From Gemmatimonadaceae bacterium (GTDB lineage: Bacteria > Latescibacterota > UBA2968 > UBA8231): a stretch of 25,175 nt of DNA. Position numbers and translations under genes: made by a program. The first letter of the stretch is position 1. Every line of letters starts with the position of its first letter. Below, piece after piece: positions 1 to 8,009 of the stretch. The DNA lies in NCBI GenBank assembly GCA_002726335.1, contig PBSR01000036.1, forward strand, positions 1-25,175. The letters run 5' to 3'. The notes under the pieces are model-generated. The model saw only the letters and a list, made by a program, of their open reading frames with translations. It did not search any database and was not told the DNA's origin.

Positions 1-358
1 CGTCCATCTCGATCGCCGCCGTCTTGAGATCGAAGTCCACGGTCACCGTGCGGTCTACATTCACCGAAACTCCGGTCTTGGTGACCGCTTCGTAGCCGAT
101 GATGGACACCGACACAGCGTATTCGCCCGGGGGCAAGTTGATAACGAAGTAGTCTCCTTCGTCATCCGTGGTCGTACCCACATTGAGGCCTTCAATCCTG
201 ATGATCGCCCCAACCAGCGGCTCGCCGGTGCCGGCGTCCTGAATCGTCCCCCGGATCTTCCCGGTGGTTCCGGCCTGCGCGGATTCCGGTAGCCCAAGAG
301 TCGCCACGCCGATGCCGATGACGAGCACCAGCAGGCTCAACAGGGATCTGTCCTTCAT
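1..358 (-). CDS. TonB-dependent receptor-like protein, N-terminal part (cut by window edge)
   Basis: Only the first ~119 residues lie in the window; the gene runs off its left edge. The product starts with a signal peptide: Lys/Arg at residues 2-4, a hydrophobic stretch LLSLLVLVIGIGVATLG, then a likely cut after SAQA. A carboxypeptidase-regulatory-like beta-sandwich follows (about residues 32-115), with the usual run TGKIRGTI, GTGEPLVGA, GTTTDDEGDY, LPPGEY and GYE. This arrangement is typical of the N-terminus of SusC/CirA-type TonB-dependent receptors in FCB-group bacteria, which import oligosaccharides or other large ligands across the outer membrane. The ATG at 358 is chosen because GAGGAG (365-370) lies six bases upstream. 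The beta-barrel and plug are outside the window, so another secreted protein with this domain remains possible. Confidence 0.72.
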   Translation of the reverse strand, partial: MKDRSLLSLLVLVIGIGVATLGLPESAQAGTTGKIRGTIQDAGTGEPLVGAIIRIEGLNVGTTTDDEGDYFVINLPPGEYAVSVSIIGYEAVTKTGVSVNVDRTVTVDFDLKTAAIEMD

Positions 359-364
359 CACTGA

Positions 365-370
365 CTCCTC
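365..370 (-). promoter_or_regulatory. Ribosome binding site of the TonB-receptor-like gene
   Basis: GAGGAG on the minus strand, six bases before the ATG at 358. It fixes this start. Confidence 0.7.
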
Positions 371-447
371 ACTCCGGTTGCAGGGTTGATATCCCCACTG
401 TGAGTAGCGCCCGCCCATCCCACGCGAGCGTAAAGATCATGCAGTCT

Positions 448-489
448 AAAAAAAAGGGTGCCAGCGACGGTAAAAACGGCCCGTCACTG
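448..489 (-). terminator. Rho-independent terminator or attenuator hairpin
   Basis: On the minus strand, CAGTGACGG (489-481) pairs over nine base pairs, including one G-T wobble, with CCGTCGCTG (470-462) around a 10-base loop. Six bases (GCACCC) separate it from a run of eight T (455-448). It lies about 195 bases past the stop of the DUF6785-like gene and about 90 bases before the TonB-receptor start. It could end the ABC transporter operon, or act as an attenuator in the leader of the receptor gene. Confidence 0.72.
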
Positions 490-594
490 ACCCCCTGTCC
501 GGTGCATTCTCGAGCGTTTGCTGCTCCATCCGTGCACTGTATGCCCACCCATATTCGTCGTTGCAATTGCGGATTCCGATACGACTTGGCGCAT

Positions 595-624
595 ACGTTA
601 CGACCATCCGATAGAGCAAGTCAA
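595..624 (-). promoter_or_regulatory. Candidate sigma-70-type promoter
   Basis: On the minus strand, TTGACT (624-619) is followed after 18 bases by TAACGT (600-595). The -35 box is good (5 of 6); the -10 box is weak (3 of 6). A transcript starting here would read through the 489-448 hairpin before reaching the TonB-receptor gene. Housekeeping promoters of this organism are unknown, so this is tentative. Confidence 0.28.
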
Positions 625-683
625 TGCTTTTCAAGAAAAAGAACCGGACCGTTTGCATCTCCTTCTTACGGAAGCAGGAGTCG

Positions 684-2615
684 TCAGGCGAAGGTGAATA
701 CATTGCCCGTGACGCCGGTCAGGGCATCGACAACCAGCCAGACGCCAGCCGAAACGAAGGTTCCAAGCACCAATCCAAGGAAGAGGGGACGCATGCCGAG
801 GTAGAGGCTGGCGCCACCGTATTTCAGAATGGCGGCCTTGACGCTCCACGCCAGGAAGACGGAAAACCAGGCGCTCGAAACCGGATGCGTCAGTCCCAGG
901 GCCAGGCCAATGGGATGGAAGGGGAATCCCATGATGTGGTTCTTCAGGTAGGTCATGGCCGCCATGAGCATTCCGCCGACGACGGTAAAGCCGAGGTGCC
1001 ACGAATGAAATGCCTGAGGGTTGTTGATGTTTCGGGTGATCCAATCGCCGGAGAATATGGGGATTCCCCTGAACTGCCAGCCCATCAGATTGATTCCCCC
1101 GTGGGTATAAGCGATGGACAGGATCGCCCAGGCCGACCCCAGCAGAGCGACGACGATGGCCGCGGCGATTGCCGGGAACAGGCGCCGGCATTCCAAGCGG
1201 GTCACCTCCGCCATCTTCAAGCCGGTGGCGGCGGAAGCCATGACGAAAGTGCGCAGATCATTCCAGGCGAAACTCAACCCCAGAGCGACGATCCCGGACG
1301 GTTCCACCAGGGCGGTGCCCAGGACGTTGACAGCGAAGATCGGCGCTCCCACCGGGGATCGGCAATAGGCCAGACCGGTCTGGGAGACGATCCGCGCGAT
1401 ACCGATGAAGGTCACCAGCGCGGTGGCCAGAAGGACGGCTGCGGCCAGTGGTGTCAGGCCCGCCATCGTCAGCCACACCATGGCAGAAGCGCTGCCGAGA
1501 AGCGCCCCGATTACAGCTGTCCGGTAGGAAAGTGGCTCGTCGGAGTCATCGATTTCGGCCGCACCGAGCAGCGCTTTGCGCAGGACATCGGCAAGGTGAG
1601 CTCTGGCATTCCAGAACCCGGATGCCACCAGGAACACGAGGGCCCCCATGGCCATGTGAGACACAGTGGGCGGCCCCGGGTCAGAGAAGGGCTGGGTCGG
1701 CCCGATGCTCCACCCGAGCAACCGCTGGGCACCGGTCTGCAGGTGGGCGAGGAAAGCGAAGAACCAGACGCCCAGAGACACATCTGTGTTCAGCAGGTAG
1801 GACAGGCCGACGATTTCGAAGTGTGGCGTCAGGTCGAGGCGGACGGCGTCGCGCAGAATCCAGATCGACGTCCTCAACTCGATTCTTGGTATATAGTGGA
1901 AGTATGAGTGCAGGGCATTGACGGTGTTGATGCAGGTAGGCACGAGGAATCCGACCCACATCACCTTGCTGCGAAAGAAGGCCGGCAGACGCCCGCCCTC
2001 GCCATCCCCACTCATCTGCAACGGCAGAATGGCGAGGGGGAACAGAAGTCTCTCCCGCTCGACCCACTGGCGGCGCAGTATTACCAGAAGGCACAAGGTG
2101 GCGAAGTACACGCTGCAGATGAACAGCCACCACATCAGCAGAGGCTGCAGCCACTGCGCCCAGGGCGCTGCCTGACCATCGCCCACACCCTCGAAGAGGG
2201 TCCGAAACCTACCCGGGTCGTCCGGGAGCAGCCAGGGGGGCAGGTTCTCCTGAATGGTCAGGGCCCAGCCGTTTTCCGGTGTGGCATAGTAGAAGAAGCC
2301 GCCCAGCAGCGGGATCAGGTTCAGGGTGAAGCCCCACGAGGGGATGGCCGCCGCCACGATCATCATGATGTGCACGGTCGCCAGTTCGCCCCGTCGCAGG
2401 CCAGAGCCCGTCACGAGCCGAGCCAGGGGGTTTACCACCAGGGTCAGCACGAAGAAGAGAAAGATCGCGGCGCCGGTTGAGAAATCGGCCGTCAACGGCG
2501 ACCCCCCTACAACCAGGATCCCATAGGGCTCGCCCACGGCGATGGCGAGGCAGAACAACAGACCGATCAGCACTGCCCGGCGGGACACTCCGGGGGCCGA
2601 CTGCGGCGGCGGCAT
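684..2615 (-). CDS. Polytopic membrane protein of the DUF6785/DUF6784 type
   Basis: A 643-residue integral membrane protein with a dozen or more hydrophobic segments, beginning at about residues 12-32 (RRAVLIGLLF). Length, the early GEPYG segment, the long soluble-looking stretch around residues 115-150 (LPPWLLPDDPGRF) and the late HLGFTVVGG / MGFPFHPIGLALG segments match my memory of the DUF6785 (N-terminal) plus DUF6784 (C-terminal) proteins of Planctomycetes, Lentisphaerae and related lineages. These are distantly reminiscent of oligopeptide (OPT) transporters and have no established function. The ATG overlaps the stop of the binding-protein gene by one base (TGATG at 2617-2613), so translation is probably coupled. 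As last gene of a sugar ABC operon it may be an extra transport route or an accessory membrane factor; both are inference. Confidence 0.7.
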   Translation of the reverse strand: MPPPQSAPGVSRRAVLIGLLFCLAIAVGEPYGILVVGGSPLTADFSTGAAIFLFFVLTLVVNPLARLVTGSGLRRGELATVHIMMIVAAAIPSWGFTLNLIPLLGGFFYYATPENGWALTIQENLPPWLLPDDPGRFRTLFEGVGDGQAAPWAQWLQPLLMWWLFICSVYFATLCLLVILRRQWVERERLLFPLAILPLQMSGDGEGGRLPAFFRSKVMWVGFLVPTCINTVNALHSYFHYIPRIELRTSIWILRDAVRLDLTPHFEIVGLSYLLNTDVSLGVWFFAFLAHLQTGAQRLLGWSIGPTQPFSDPGPPTVSHMAMGALVFLVASGFWNARAHLADVLRKALLGAAEIDDSDEPLSYRTAVIGALLGSASAMVWLTMAGLTPLAAAVLLATALVTFIGIARIVSQTGLAYCRSPVGAPIFAVNVLGTALVEPSGIVALGLSFAWNDLRTFVMASAATGLKMAEVTRLECRRLFPAIAAAIVVALLGSAWAILSIAYTHGGINLMGWQFRGIPIFSGDWITRNINNPQAFHSWHLGFTVVGGMLMAAMTYLKNHIMGFPFHPIGLALGLTHPVSSAWFSVFLAWSVKAAILKYGGASLYLGMRPLFLGLVLGTFVSAGVWLVVDALTGVTGNVFTFA

Positions 2616-4252
2616 CAGTCACCGGCCTCAGAGCGTCCCCGCCACACCGGTGGACTGCTGAGGGTGCTGTCGAGGAAGGCCAGCTGCCGTCGCGCCTTGT
2701 CCAGACCTTCCTGCGTGAAATCGCGACGTCGCTCGAGTTGCTGACGCCTGGCAGCCGCCTGGTCGGTCTCGACGACAGGCAGGGAGTCGATCAACGCACA
2801 TACCTGTTGCAGGCGTCCGCTCACCTCCCCGACCAGCCGGGCGTTCTCGCGACGCGCGTAGTGCAACTCCTCTTCGGCGAGGCGCCGGTAGAGGGGTTCG
2901 TAGCGCCGGGCGAGTTCCAGGTCACTCAGTTCACCGGCCAGGTAGGTCTGCAGCAGAGCCAGGAGACGGGTCCGTGCCTCGGAAGAGCCGCTCTGCTGGG
3001 CTACGTACCACGGATACCCGCTCCATGGATGACCGGTGGCCGGAGCAAAGGCCTCGAGCGCCTCGGGAACCGGGTACTCCTCCAGGGCGCTGATGAAGGC
3101 CACGTAGTGCGTGAGAGTGTCGGCGGCTTCCGGTGACGTGAGGTAGCGGAAGAAGTCGACCACCTGGTCCAGGTGCCCCCGGTCGCGGGCGATCTTTCCC
3201 ACCGCGAAGGACAGGTTGTAGTTGTTGTCGTTGCGCGGACCGTCGGCGTAGGGGGTGCTCTCGGCGGTCACCGTTGGCATGGGAAAGACCCCCAACTCGA
3301 AGTTGACGGATCGGGCCAGGGCCTCCGCATCCCATGAGCCATCCATGTACATCGTGCCGATGCCATTGGCAAAGAGCACCTTGGAGAGCCCGCGGTCGAG
3401 ACCGTTGAAGCCGCGGATCCAGTACTGCGACCACTCTCGGATGAGCTGCGGCACTGCCAACACCTCGGGATCGGTCAGACGGATTCGGCCGCTGTAAATC
3501 GCCGCATTCATCTCGATGCCGTTGACCTTGCCGTCGTGATCGAGCCGGTCCAGCTCGGGGGTCAGGCTCTGGAAGATCATGTCGCCCAGATATTCCACGG
3601 CGGGGAAGACGTAGGAATTGTGCGACGTGTTGGGCATCAGGAAGGGCACGAATCCGGCGTTCTCGAGTTGTTCCTGGACCTCGAGGAACTCCTTCCATGT
3701 GGTCGGTGTCGATTCTATCCCGGCGGCAGCGAACTGCTCGACATTGTAAAAGATCCGCAGGGTGAAGAAGTTGAAGGGTACCGTCCAGTACTCCCCGTAT
3801 ATGGGATCCTGCACGTTCACCCAGACCACCGGGTAGAAGCTGTCCATCCAACGGCGCCCCGGGGTGTAAGGACTCTCCTGCTGCAGGTATTCAGTGAGGG
3901 GCAGCAGGTAGCCCTGTCTTGCCCCCAGGCGATGGGCCTCCCCCACCCCGATGCCGACGAGATCCGGCCCGCGCCCGCCGAGGTACTGCGTTTCCGCCCA
4001 GATGGCGAATCCTGACAGCGGCTGGTAGTGGAGCTTGATGTTCACCTCCGGGTGTCGTGCACGGTACCCCCGGATGACGGCGGCAAAACCATCGAGCCAG
4101 CCCGGGTGCTCGCCCATGTGGGTGGCGAACACGATCGTGTTCGCATCGACGTCACTCTCAGGCGCTTCGGACCGGGAGCATCCGACCAGCGACGCCCACT
4201 CCAGGACAAGGATGGCGGCGCAGCTGGCCCAGCGGTGCGGTCTCGGACCCAT
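2615..4252 (-). CDS. Extracellular sugar-binding lipoprotein (ABC transporter, family 1) with coiled-coil tail
   Basis: This 545-residue protein starts with a lipoprotein signal ending at LVGC (Cys25), so it should be anchored in a membrane facing the periplasm. Residues ~38-420 match family 1 solute-binding proteins of CUT1 sugar transporters: TIVFATHMG start, GPDLVGIG, a WTVPFNF patch, FYNVEQFAAAGI, PTTWKEF, and the GIGTMYMDGSWD region. It captures a sugar or oligosaccharide and delivers it to the two permeases encoded just upstream. Usual length is 400-450; here residues ~423-545 form an extra charged helical region (LARRYEPLYRRLAEEEL, RRQQLERRRDF) predicted by eye to be coiled coil. The start at 4252 follows GAAGG and lies three bases after the previous stop. 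The ligand cannot be told from sequence. Confidence 0.88.
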   Translation of the reverse strand: MGPRPHRWASCAAILVLEWASLVGCSRSEAPESDVDANTIVFATHMGEHPGWLDGFAAVIRGYRARHPEVNIKLHYQPLSGFAIWAETQYLGGRGPDLVGIGVGEAHRLGARQGYLLPLTEYLQQESPYTPGRRWMDSFYPVVWVNVQDPIYGEYWTVPFNFFTLRIFYNVEQFAAAGIESTPTTWKEFLEVQEQLENAGFVPFLMPNTSHNSYVFPAVEYLGDMIFQSLTPELDRLDHDGKVNGIEMNAAIYSGRIRLTDPEVLAVPQLIREWSQYWIRGFNGLDRGLSKVLFANGIGTMYMDGSWDAEALARSVNFELGVFPMPTVTAESTPYADGPRNDNNYNLSFAVGKIARDRGHLDQVVDFFRYLTSPEAADTLTHYVAFISALEEYPVPEALEAFAPATGHPWSGYPWYVAQQSGSSEARTRLLALLQTYLAGELSDLELARRYEPLYRRLAEEELHYARRENARLVGEVSGRLQQVCALIDSLPVVETDQAAARRQQLERRRDFTQEGLDKARRQLAFLDSTLSSPPVWRGRSEAGD

Positions 4253-4255
4253 CCT

Positions 4256-5074
4256 CTAGGCCTTCAGCGCCCCTGAAGAGACACCTTCGACGAAATAGCG
4301 CATGGCGAAAGTGAACAGCAGGATCAGAGGCAGAGAGGCGAGAGTGTAGCCGGCCATCAGAGCACCCCAGGCGGTCGAGTGCTGTCTGGTCAGGAAGGAA
4401 AGGCCATAGGACACGGTCTTGAAATCGTCGGCCACCACCAACGGCCAGATGAAATCATTCCAGACGAAGATCACCGTCATGATGACGAGGACACCCAGAA
4501 CCGATTTCGACAGGGGCAAAGCGATGGACCAGTACTGGCGAACGTGGCCGGCGCCGTCGATCTGGGCCGCCTCGAAAAGCTCCCGGGGGATCCCCTGAAA
4601 GAAGGAGCGGAGGATATAGACCTCCAGTACCTGGCGTCCGGCGACATAGAACAGGACCAACCCCCAGATGGTGTTGACCACGCCGAGCTTGAGCGCCAGG
4701 ACGTACTGCGGGATCAGGTTGAGAACGCCCGGTATCATCAACAGGACGATGAGACCGGCAAAGAGTACCCGGCGACCCGGGAAGTCATAACGCGAGAACA
4801 CGTAGGCTGCCAACGAACTGCAGGTCAGACTGATCACCGTCACCAGAGCCGCCACCAGAACGGTGTTGCCTACATAAGGTGCGACCGCCGCCCAACCGGC
4901 GACGTAGTTCTCCCAGTGGAAAGGCTGCGTCGGGTAGAAGATGTTCTGCAGGAACTGGCTCTGATCCTTCAAGGAGATGCTGAGCATCACCCAGAAAGGC
5001 GCCAGGACCGCCATCGTCGTCAGAGTGAGGACGAGTATCTTGGGAAATTCTGCCCTGATCGATCTCACCGCCAT
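4256..5074 (-). CDS. Carbohydrate ABC transporter permease, MalG type
   Basis: A 272-residue inner-membrane permease, the usual size for the CUT1 MalG/UgpE branch. Six hydrophobic segments are visible, the first at residues 12-33. The cytoplasmic EAA loop that docks the ATPase is clear: ELFEAAQIDGAG, residues 165-176, with the conserved Gly at 174. The MalG-type phrase FPGRRVLFAGLIVLLMIPG (98-116) is also present. It should form the channel together with the upstream MalF-type subunit. AAGGAGG at 5090-5084 lies nine bases before the ATG, a strong ribosome binding site that fixes the start. It sits 59 bases after the MalF-type gene and three bases before the binding-protein gene. Confidence 0.93.
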   Translation of the reverse strand: MAVRSIRAEFPKILVLTLTTMAVLAPFWVMLSISLKDQSQFLQNIFYPTQPFHWENYVAGWAAVAPYVGNTVLVAALVTVISLTCSSLAAYVFSRYDFPGRRVLFAGLIVLLMIPGVLNLIPQYVLALKLGVVNTIWGLVLFYVAGRQVLEVYILRSFFQGIPRELFEAAQIDGAGHVRQYWSIALPLSKSVLGVLVIMTVIFVWNDFIWPLVVADDFKTVSYGLSFLTRQHSTAWGALMAGYTLASLPLILLFTFAMRYFVEGVSSGALKA

Positions 5075-5133
5075 CTACTCTCCCCTCCTTGCCAACGTCG
5101 CCGGGACGCCCGACGTGTCTCTGCCGCGGACCA

Positions 5134-6063
5134 TCAAGCGGCCTGCCGTCTCTCTTCATCGTGCGTCTTGAAGTACCGGATGTTGAGCACCGTCAGTCCG
5201 AGGATGACGAGGAACATGAGCACCCCGATTGCCGAGGCGTACCCCATGTGGGAGTAGCGGAACGCGCGGTGGTACATGAGGAGACCCGGCACCAGCGTTG
5301 AGGTCCCGGGGCCACCGTCGGTCATGATCAGAATCCGCCCGTAGTCCTGTATGGCACCGATAACACTGAGGACGAACATCAGCTTGATCTGGCCCAGAAC
5401 CATGGGCAGTTCAACGTACCAGATGCGCGCCAGGGCGGGGGCCCCGTCGATGTGCGCGGCATCGATGAGGTCGGTGGAGATACGCTGGAAGCCCGCCAGG
5501 TAGATCAGCAGGGCGATGGTGTTCACCCATGGGAAACCCATGAAAATCACACTCGGTAGAGCCAGCGACGTGTCGGCAAGCCAGGTGGGCCCCAGCCACG
5601 GTGCCTCGATGATCCCAAGGGATGTGAGAAGACGGTTCAACAGCCCCACGTGAGGGTTGTAGATGAATTGCCACAGGAGCATGCCCACCATGCCCGGGAC
5701 GACCATGGGCAGGACAAAGAGCGTACGGAACAGATACTGAAGACGCGGCAGACGCAGATGGTAAAGGACCAGAGCCAGCAGCAACGTCGGGATCTGCAGA
5801 AGGATGTTGCCGGCCAGAAAGAGGCCCATGTTGAGTACGGAGCGCGGCAGGTCCGGATCGTCGAAGAGGATGCGTCGGAAATTATCGAGACCGACGAATT
5901 CCTTGATGTTCGTGCCGTTCCACTTGAAGAAGGCGTGATAGATCGCCGAGGCTGAGGGGTAGTAGGCAAACACCAGGATGAAGGCGAAGGTCGGCAGGAT
6001 GAGCAGGTAGAGGTACCCCGTTCTCAACCACTTCGCAGTCTGCGCACTGTCTGGGGATGGCAT
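5134..6063 (-). CDS. Carbohydrate ABC transporter permease, MalF type
   Basis: This is the partner of the MalG-type permease: about 309 residues with six hydrophobic segments (first at 17-38, GYLYLLILPTFAFILVF), YYPSASAIYHAFF and FVGLDNFRRIL near the N-terminus, and the EAA loop DLIDAAHIDGAP at ~198-209. Later come the typical GGPGTSTLV and FRYSHMGYASAIG stretches. The ATG at 6063 is preferred because it puts the first membrane segment close to the N-terminus and gives the family's usual length. The frame stays open to a GTG at 6135, which would add 24 polar residues. Neither start has a good ribosome binding site. It is the first gene of the operon and is divergent from the Ldh-family gene. 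No ATP-binding subunit is encoded nearby, so a shared ATPase elsewhere is presumed. Confidence 0.92.
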   Translation of the reverse strand: MPSPDSAQTAKWLRTGYLYLLILPTFAFILVFAYYPSASAIYHAFFKWNGTNIKEFVGLDNFRRILFDDPDLPRSVLNMGLFLAGNILLQIPTLLLALVLYHLRLPRLQYLFRTLFVLPMVVPGMVGMLLWQFIYNPHVGLLNRLLTSLGIIEAPWLGPTWLADTSLALPSVIFMGFPWVNTIALLIYLAGFQRISTDLIDAAHIDGAPALARIWYVELPMVLGQIKLMFVLSVIGAIQDYGRILIMTDGGPGTSTLVPGLLMYHRAFRYSHMGYASAIGVLMFLVILGLTVLNIRYFKTHDEERRQAA

Positions 6064-6199
6064 GGAACTTGTCGGCTGGTCGCCCGGTGTCGGATGGGCC
6101 ACGAAGAAAGACCCACGCCTTTCAGTGGTCAACACACTCTCATTGGATTGCCTATCTTGCCCGCTCCTAGCAGCAACCGATCAAGAAGACGAGAAATCG
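6064..6199. other. Divergent spacer between ABC operon and Ldh-family operon
   Basis: A 136-base spacer between the presumed starts of two oppositely oriented operons, so it should hold both promoters. No convincing -35/-10 pair or operator palindrome was identified. If the GTG at 6135 is used, the spacer shrinks to 64 bases. Confidence 0.4.
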
Positions 6200-7228
6200 A
6201 TGAACGTACCTCCCAGCGAATACGTCAGAATTCCTGCCCAGCGCCTGCAGCAGTTCGCCGCTGGCTGTCTGGCAGCGGTGGGCATGCGGCAGGACCACGC
6301 CGATCAGCTCGCGAGACTGTTGACCCATTCCGATCTGCGCGGCGTCCGCTCCCATGGCACGCGGCAGATCTGCGAGCGTCCTCCCTTCGGTGACGGCTAC
6401 TGCCAAGTCATCAAGAAACGCCTGGTTAATCCTGATCCTCAGTTGACCGTGGCTTCTGAGACGGAGAACTCCGTCCTGGTCGACGGTGATGGAAGCCTGG
6501 GCTACGCGCCCATGATGATGGCGACCGAAGCCGCCATCGAGAAGGCGAAGAAGCACGGGATGGCCATGGGAGCAACCGTTCATATTGGCCACTACGGAGC
6601 CGCCGGAAATTACGTCCGTCGCGCCATGGAGGAGGGCATGATCGCCTTCTCCGTCCAGGGATCTCCAACCCCGGAGGGGCGCCGCAAGTTGCCGGTCGAA
6701 GAGCGTCGGCCGGCGGCCCGCTGGGGCAATCCGCCGTTCTGCTTCGGTCTCCCGAGTCAGGATGAAGCACCCCTCGTGCTCGACATGGCCACCTGCATCC
6801 TGGCCGACTACCAGCACGGTGAGGAGTTCGACGCACTTGAGGAGTTGATCCCGGGGGCCTTCTTCAAGTCCCTGGGTCTCACGGCGGTGGCCCAGGCTCT
6901 TGGCGGCCCTTTCGTGGGCGCCGACGGCGAGAAGGCCGAGGCCATGCGGCAGGAGTGGCCGCGTGCCTCGCAGGGCGGGTTGATCATCGTCTTCAATGCG
7001 GGGATGTTCGCGCCTGAGAAAGAGGTCCGCCACGGCATCGACAACCTGATGTTCGGGGTCAACGCCACCCTGATGCCGATACGGGGCTTTGACGAGGCGG
7101 GACTTCCCGGCAGCGTCGAGGCGCGCCTCGAGCAGGACTACCGCAGCCAGGGAGTCGCAGTAGGCAGCGACGATGTTGCGCTGTTGAACAACACCGCCGA
7201 GTACTGCGGTGTCGAACCGCTGATGTAG
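6200..7228 (+). CDS. NAD(P)-dependent oxidoreductase of the Ldh (malate/L-lactate dehydrogenase-like) family
   Basis: A 342-residue cytoplasmic enzyme of the Ldh_2 family, which reduces 2-keto acids or oxidises 2-hydroxy acids (malate, lactate, sulfolactate, ureidoglycolate, 2,3-diketogulonate). Visible marks are LRGVRSHGTRQI with the conserved His52, the HIGHYGAAGNY block (128-138) and PLVLDMATC (191-199). The usual nucleotide/substrate segment between the DMAT block and the later K-G-x-G-L motif (with GWAxD and PTTDP) is absent: only ~24 residues separate DMATC from FFKSLGL. An extra stretch, about residues 155-177, precedes the NPPFCF segment, so total length stays normal. ATG 6200 is chosen because alignment to the family starts there; the open frame upstream is unlike the family. 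Cofactor and substrate cannot be assigned. Confidence 0.83.
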   Translation: MNVPPSEYVRIPAQRLQQFAAGCLAAVGMRQDHADQLARLLTHSDLRGVRSHGTRQICERPPFGDGYCQVIKKRLVNPDPQLTVASETENSVLVDGDGSLGYAPMMMATEAAIEKAKKHGMAMGATVHIGHYGAAGNYVRRAMEEGMIAFSVQGSPTPEGRRKLPVEERRPAARWGNPPFCFGLPSQDEAPLVLDMATCILADYQHGEEFDALEELIPGAFFKSLGLTAVAQALGGPFVGADGEKAEAMRQEWPRASQGGLIIVFNAGMFAPEKEVRHGIDNLMFGVNATLMPIRGFDEAGLPGSVEARLEQDYRSQGVAVGSDDVALLNNTAEYCGVEPLM

Positions 7229-7249
7229 ACAACCCGGGGAAGGACACCA

Positions 7250-7963
7250 ATGGCGACCCCCACAGCTTCGAGCAACGCACTGTGGCCGGCCAGGGCCGTG
7301 GGTCTCGTCCTGACCCTCGTCTCACTTGCGTGTGGCTGCGGCAGGACCGAGGACCCGACGATCGCTCACTGGCGCTTCGACGGGCCCGTCGAAGCCGGAC
7401 TCACCGATCTTGCCGGCGATCACGACGGGGTGGCTCGCGGCGCGCTGCGATCGACGACGGCAGCCTGGAGCTTTCCGGGCGATACGTCCTGCGTACAGGT
7501 CTCGCAGGATTCCACCCTCGATCTCGTTGCCGGCCTGAGCATCGAGGCAATCGTGCAACCGACCCGTCTGGGCAATCCCGCCAACGGTGAAGGATACCAG
7601 GCGATTGTCGAGAAGCACGATTCCGCTGGCGGCTACCTGCTGGTGATCAAGCCTTCCGGTAAACTGGAGTACTGGCTCGAGACCGACGACGGTCGCATGG
7701 TCGACTCCAGCACAGTCGCCATCGAGCCGGGCAGCGGTTGGCATCACGTGGCCATGACGTGGAACGGCGCCACTGTCGGCTTCTACATCGATCACGTCCC
7801 GGCCGGCGAGCGCCCTTTTGACGGCACCCTCCGCCGCTGCCCTCAGGACCTGTTCCTGGGCAACGATGACAACGTCTGGTGGGGATACGGCGGCGACATG
7901 CGGGAGATGCGGATCTCAAACGTCGCTCTCCCTCCCGAGGCGTTTCTCCCGCTCGAGAAATGA
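7250..7963 (+). CDS. LamG-like (concanavalin A-like fold) lipoprotein
   Basis: A 237-residue secreted protein with a lipoprotein-like signal (LVLTLVSLACGCG; lipid-modified Cys28 or Cys30), followed by one LamG/concanavalin-like beta-sandwich from about residue 37 to the end. Typical steps of the fold are IAHWRFDG, DHDGVARGA, LSIEAIVQPT, GYQAIVEKHDSAGGYLL, GWHHVAMTWNGATVGFYID and DLFLGND...GGDMREMRISNVAL. Such domains bind sugars or mediate adhesion; no catalytic module is present. It begins 21 bases after the Ldh-family stop with GGAAGGA (7238-7244) upstream, so the two genes form an operon. A role in catching a glycan at the cell surface is inference. Confidence 0.85.
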   Translation: MATPTASSNALWPARAVGLVLTLVSLACGCGRTEDPTIAHWRFDGPVEAGLTDLAGDHDGVARGALRSTTAAWSFPGDTSCVQVSQDSTLDLVAGLSIEAIVQPTRLGNPANGEGYQAIVEKHDSAGGYLLVIKPSGKLEYWLETDDGRMVDSSTVAIEPGSGWHHVAMTWNGATVGFYIDHVPAGERPFDGTLRRCPQDLFLGNDDNVWWGYGGDMREMRISNVALPPEAFLPLEK

Positions 7964-8009
7964 TCCTGTTCCCACATCTCCCAGGCATCGAGGAGTCTCT
8001 CTGAAGCGC

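Larger units (their letters stand above)
359..683. other. 325-base spacer between the DUF6785-like gene and the TonB-receptor gene
   Basis: No convincing gene. It holds the hairpin/T-run (448-489), the candidate promoter (595-624) and the receptor's ribosome binding site. Base composition is visibly more AT-rich than the flanking genes, as expected of a regulatory spacer. No riboswitch class was recognised. Confidence 0.6.

Noticed and set aside
446..658. A 70-codon minus-strand frame after the DUF6785-like gene, with AAGGAG directly before its ATG
   Set aside because: No spacing between AAGGAG and ATG, protein composition is unlike a real protein, and the frame runs through the terminator hairpin.
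624..1907. A 427-codon plus-strand frame opposite the DUF6785-like gene
   Set aside because: Translation is low-complexity, rich in Gly, Gln, Asp and Arg, while the opposite strand encodes a clear membrane protein.
6062..6199. Extension of the Ldh-family protein to an upstream ATG at 6062, adding 46 residues
   Set aside because: The added residues match nothing in the family and would overlap the first gene of the divergent operon.
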